NCBI GenBank assembly: GCA_017629395.1
Contig: JAGBXH010000331.1
Coordinates: 1-9,216, forward strand
From: Clostridia bacterium
Lineage (GTDB): Bacteria; Bacillota; Clostridia; Oscillospirales; CAG-272
Direction: 5' to 3'
DNA length: 9,216 nucleotides
The position numbers and the translations under genes were made by a program. Shown here piece by piece: positions 6,487 to 9,216 of the stretch; the first letter of the stretch is position 1; each line of letters begins with the position of its first letter. The notes under the pieces are model-generated. The model was not told the DNA's origin and did no database searches. It saw nothing but the letters and a program-made list of their open reading frames with translations.

Positions 6487-7533
6487 TTACCTCGCTTCAA
6501 GGAACGCCTGCAGCTTGTCTGCAGGCAGATCGCAGAGCTGACATGCTCCGATGCCGTAAGGCAGCACCAGCGTCAGGGTGTTTTTACTGCGCTTTTTGTC
6601 CGAAAGGGCAGCCGCTGCAATTTCAGGTGTGCTGTAGGGGCACTCGGTAGGCAGCCCCAGCTGCTGCGTCAGCGCAATCAGCGCGGCAAGGTCGTCCTTG
6701 GGGCAAAGCCCATGCGCAACGGCTGCGCGCATGATCGTAACAGTTCCCATGGCAACCGCCTTGCCGTGAGAGATCTCAAAATCCGACAGCATCTCTGCCG
6801 CGTGCGCGATCGTGTGCCCGAGATTGAGCAGCCTGCGCACACCCGTGTCCTGCTCGTCCCGCTCCACGATGTCGCGCTTGCTTTGCACGCAGCGGGTGAT
6901 GATGCGCTCGTCTGCGGGACAGACGCCGCGCTGCAGCATAGAGAAAAGCTCCTTGTCGCCGATCACGGCATACTTGACGATCTCCGCACAGCCGTCTGCA
7001 AGAACCTCGGGGGGCAGGGTACTGAGCGTGTCCGGATCGCAGATCACCAGATGCGGCTGATAAAATGCTCCTGCCATATTTTTACCCGCGTCCAGATTGA
7101 TGGCGGTCTTACCGCCCACGGAGGAGTCCACACACGCAAGCAGCGTGGTGGGAATTTGCACAAAGGGAATGCCGCGCAGGTAGACCGAGGCACAAAAGCC
7201 GCCAAGATCGCCCACAACGCCGCCACCCAGCGCGAACAGCGCGTCGGCACGGGTGTAGTGATGCTCTGCCAGATGCTCCAGCAGCGTGCCCAGCGCAGAG
7301 AGTGATTTGGACGTCTCACCGTGCGGTACGGTATATATTTCGGGCACAAAGCCCGCAGCACGCAGCGATGCGGCAAGCACGTCTGCATACAAGGGGGCGA
7401 CGTGGTCGTCGGTCAGGATCAGCACACGGCAAGGGGAAAGCACTGCTGCTGCAAGTGCACCCGCGTGTGACAGAAGACCCTTGCCGATGCAAACGTCGTA
7501 CGCTCTTGATGCCCGAACCGTGATTTTGGTCAT
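6487..7533 (-). CDS. aroB: 3-dehydroquinate synthase
   Basis: Converts DAHP to 3-dehydroquinate using NAD and a divalent metal, the second shikimate-pathway step. The product is 348 residues, normal for the family. Motifs seen are PHGETSKS (70-77), GGGVVGDLGGF (103-113), PTTLLACVDSSVGGKTAIN (128-146), GKNMAGAFYQP (150-160), CAEIVKY (182-188, metal ligand Glu184), NLGHTIAH (237-244, His240) and SHGKAVAMG (255-263, His256). Start choice: GGAGG (7541-7545) is 7 bases from the ATG at 7533 but only 1 base from another in-frame ATG at 7539, so 7533 is preferred. As the first gene of the operon it carries a leader of about 95 bases with an attenuator-like hairpin. Confidence 0.96.
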   Translation of the reverse strand: MTKITVRASRAYDVCIGKGLLSHAGALAAAVLSPCRVLILTDDHVAPLYADVLAASLRAAGFVPEIYTVPHGETSKSLSALGTLLEHLAEHHYTRADALFALGGGVVGDLGGFCASVYLRGIPFVQIPTTLLACVDSSVGGKTAINLDAGKNMAGAFYQPHLVICDPDTLSTLPPEVLADGCAEIVKYAVIGDKELFSMLQRGVCPADERIITRCVQSKRDIVERDEQDTGVRRLLNLGHTIAHAAEMLSDFEISHGKAVAMGTVTIMRAAVAHGLCPKDDLAALIALTQQLGLPTECPYSTPEIAAAALSDKKRSKNTLTLVLPYGIGACQLCDLPADKLQAFLEAR

Positions 7534-7550
7534 GTCCATGCCTCCCTTAA

Positions 7551-7579
7551 AACAAAAAATACCGCAGTAAAGCCTGCGG
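7551..7579 (-). terminator. Terminator-like hairpin in the aroB leader (candidate attenuator)
   Basis: Read on the minus strand, CCGCAG (7574-7579), a 6-base loop and CTGCGG (7562-7567) form a GC-rich stem, which a flanking G-U pair can extend. It is followed by TATTTTTTGTTTT, a good intrinsic terminator. It lies about 50 bases after the predicted aroB transcription start and ends just before the aroB ribosome-binding site. No gene ends upstream on this strand, so conditional termination of the aro operon is the simplest reading. The regulator or effector is unknown. Confidence 0.75.
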
Positions 7580-7583
7580 CGTG

Positions 7584-7610
7584 CTGTCTGCGTTTGTCGC
7601 GCGCATACAG
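7584..7610 (-). promoter_or_regulatory. Upstream leader hairpin, possible anti-terminator control element
   Basis: The minus-strand leader has CTGTaTGCG (7602-7610) facing CGCAgACAG (7584-7592). They pair at 8 of 9 positions around a 9-base loop, and the hairpin ends 4 bases before the terminator-like hairpin. Its 3' arm contains CGCAG, the same five bases found in the 5' arm of the terminator. The terminator's 3' arm CTGCG could therefore pair with either. Mutually exclusive pairing of this sort is typical of attenuators, though here it is inferred by eye only. The same bases could instead be a DNA operator. Confidence 0.5.
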
Positions 7611-7635
7611 ATATCATACTATAATTATTACGTTA

Positions 7636-7664
7636 AGTGTAGCACGCAGGGTAATTTTTGTCAA
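7636..7664 (-). promoter_or_regulatory. SigA-type promoter of the aro operon
   Basis: On the minus strand there is a perfect TTGACA -35 (7659-7664), a 17-base spacer ending in TGC, and TACACT as the -10 (7636-7641, 4 of 6 to consensus, helped by the extended TGn). The predicted start is near 7629, about 95 bases before the aroB ATG. The box is overlapped by direct repeats that could bind a regulator. Confidence 0.8.
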
Positions 7665-7672
7665 GGGTAATT
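7648..7672. repeat. Perfect 9-bp direct repeat AGGGTAATT across the aroB promoter
   Basis: AGGGTAATT occurs at 7648-7656 and again at 7664-7672, with a 16-base period and 7 bases between copies. One copy lies in the spacer of the aroB promoter; the other abuts and shares one base with its -35. A period of 16 does not match the roughly 21-base period known for LytTR sites. It is a candidate operator, with no protein assigned. Confidence 0.55.
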
Positions 7673-7685
7673 GAGAATTTTTCTT

Positions 7686-7705
7686 GCGTTTTTGTAGACA
7701 AACGC
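7686..7705. repeat. Inverted repeat GCGTTT-N8-AAACGC over the response-regulator -35
   Basis: GCGTTT (7686-7691) and AAACGC (7700-7705) form a 6-bp dyad with an 8-base centre that spans the -35 of the plus-strand promoter. A further GCGTTTGT copy lies at 7590-7597. This may be an operator for the LytTR gene or chance. Confidence 0.35.
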
Positions 7706-7723
7706 GTACTTTTCTGTTATAAT
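7695..7723 (+). promoter_or_regulatory. SigA-type promoter of the LytTR regulator (and probably mutY)
   Basis: TAGACA (7695-7700, 5 of 6 to consensus) is followed by a 17-base spacer and a perfect TATAAT (7718-7723), with TGT giving an extended -10. The predicted start near 7730 leaves about 40 bases of leader including the ribosome-binding site. The -35 boxes of this and the divergent aroB promoter are 30 bases apart, so one bound protein could affect both. Confidence 0.85.
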
Positions 7724-7769
7724 AGATGCAAAAGATCGTGATACGCTTCGACAAAGGAGGTAGATTTTT

Positions 7770-8468
7770 ATGTTCTATACCGCAATTTGCGACGACGAGG
7801 CTGCTTACAGCGCAAAAGCCAAGGTGCTCTTGGATAAGGTGCTGGACGAGAAGGGCATTGCACACCGTACCGATTGCTTTACCTCAACCGAGGAGCTGCA
7901 GGCTGCTATGCGCAGGTGCGAATATTCTCTGCTGCTTCTGGATATTGTGATGGATAAGCAGACGGGTCTGGAATTTGCAAGCGAGCTGCGCCGTGCGGGC
8001 AGCCGCGTTAACATCGTGTTTATGACCTCGAGTGCAGAATACGCGCTGGAGGCGTATGAGGTATATCCCTTGACCTATCTGACAAAGCCCGTTGACCCCA
8101 TCAAGCTGCGCCGTGCCGTGCAGATGTGCCTTGAAAAAATGGAAAAGCAGCCGGGACTTGTCATCAACGATAAGAAAAAGGGTCAGGTCATGATGGAGTA
8201 TGACGATATTCTGTATCTGGAGAGCCAGAAGCATGATATCGTGGTATATGCACGCGACGGACAGCAGTACGTGTTCATGGGAAGCTTTGAAGCATTTTGC
8301 GAAAAGCTGCCTGCGGACGTATTCTTCCGCTGCCATCGCTCCTATTCCGTCAATCTGCGCCATACCACGCGTATCAATAATCGTGAATATACCATGCGCA
8401 ACGGGGATCTTGTGCCTATTTCACGTACGCAATACAAGGTTGCGTGCGAGAAGTTTGCGGGGCTTTGA
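7770..8468 (+). CDS. Response regulator with receiver and LytTR DNA-binding domains
   Basis: A 232-residue AlgR/AgrA/LytR-type transcription regulator. The receiver domain (about 1-120) has the acidic pocket Asp8/Asp9/Glu10, the phosphoacceptor Asp58 in LLLLDIVM, Thr86 in FMTSS and Lys106 in YLTKP, so it looks fully able to be phosphorylated. The LytTR domain (about 133-232) contains the characteristic YDDILYLES, FFRCHRSYSVN and LVPISRTQY segments. AAAGGAGG (7753-7760), 9 bases before the ATG, is a strong ribosome-binding site. No histidine kinase gene is next to it on either side within the window, so its partner must lie elsewhere or it is an orphan. Targets cannot be named. It is divergent from the aro operon and shares an intergenic region with it, which is not proof of a regulatory link. 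Confidence 0.93.
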   Translation: MFYTAICDDEAAYSAKAKVLLDKVLDEKGIAHRTDCFTSTEELQAAMRRCEYSLLLLDIVMDKQTGLEFASELRRAGSRVNIVFMTSSAEYALEAYEVYPLTYLTKPVDPIKLRRAVQMCLEKMEKQPGLVINDKKKGQVMMEYDDILYLESQKHDIVVYARDGQQYVFMGSFEAFCEKLPADVFFRCHRSYSVNLRHTTRINNREYTMRNGDLVPISRTQYKVACEKFAGL

Positions 8469-8471
8469 TCT

Positions 8472-9216
<745 letters not shown>

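Noticed and set aside
6340..7305. Plus-strand open frame of over 300 codons opposite aroA/aroB
   Set aside because: It spans the antisense of two well-supported genes, is rich in Arg/His/Gln/Cys as expected of a shadow frame, and has no initiation signal.
7547..7606. A 19-codon frame in the aroB leader ending Arg-Tyr-Phe-Leu-Phe, possible aromatic leader peptide
   Set aside because: It has no ribosome-binding site, and its Phe/Leu codons simply come from the U-tract. They also lie after the hairpin, whereas a classical leader peptide has control codons before it.

Overview
This window is core metabolic DNA, most likely from an anaerobic, gut-type member of the Clostridia (Bacillota). That call rests on several features. 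Ribosome-binding sites are strong AAAGGAG(G) types. Promoters are SigA-like with 17-bp spacers and extended -10 boxes. The shikimate dehydrogenase is the short clostridial type fused to shikimate kinase, and there is a LytTR response regulator and a T/E-rich lipoprotein polysaccharide deacetylase. Genus and species cannot be told from the sequence. I found no mobile element, CRISPR array, tRNA or rRNA, and no gene-free stretch above 300 bases.

Layout. Bases 1-431 (minus) hold the 5' part of proB (glutamate 5-kinase, proline synthesis), with its own promoter. A strong intrinsic terminator (558-589, minus) separates it from the upstream transcription unit. Bases 598-1566 (minus) encode a NodB-type polysaccharide deacetylase lipoprotein, probably starting at a GTG. 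Its near-consensus promoter overlaps the end of aroQ. Bases 1621-7533 (minus) are a tight six-gene operon in the order aroB, aroA, aroC, an unrecognised gene, an aroE-aroK fusion, and aroQ. Together these cover all six steps from DAHP to chorismate (AroB, AroQ, AroE, AroK, AroA, AroC). DAHP synthase is not in the window. No terminator follows aroQ, so the operon may read through into the deacetylase and end at 558-589.

Bases 7534-7769 are a divergent intergenic region with an aroB promoter (minus) and a promoter for a LytTR response regulator (plus). The aroB leader contains a terminator-like hairpin plus U-tract just before the ribosome-binding site, preceded by a second hairpin that can compete with it. 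This is a good candidate for a transcription attenuator controlling the whole aro operon. A perfect 9-bp direct repeat overlaps the aroB promoter. On the plus strand the LytTR regulator (7770-8468) is followed after 3 bases by mutY (8472 to the window end, truncated), an A/G-specific DNA glycosylase.

No exotic new system is visible. The points most worth a second look are the aro leader attenuator, the direct-repeat operator candidate, and the uncharacterised winged-helix-like protein embedded in the aro operon.
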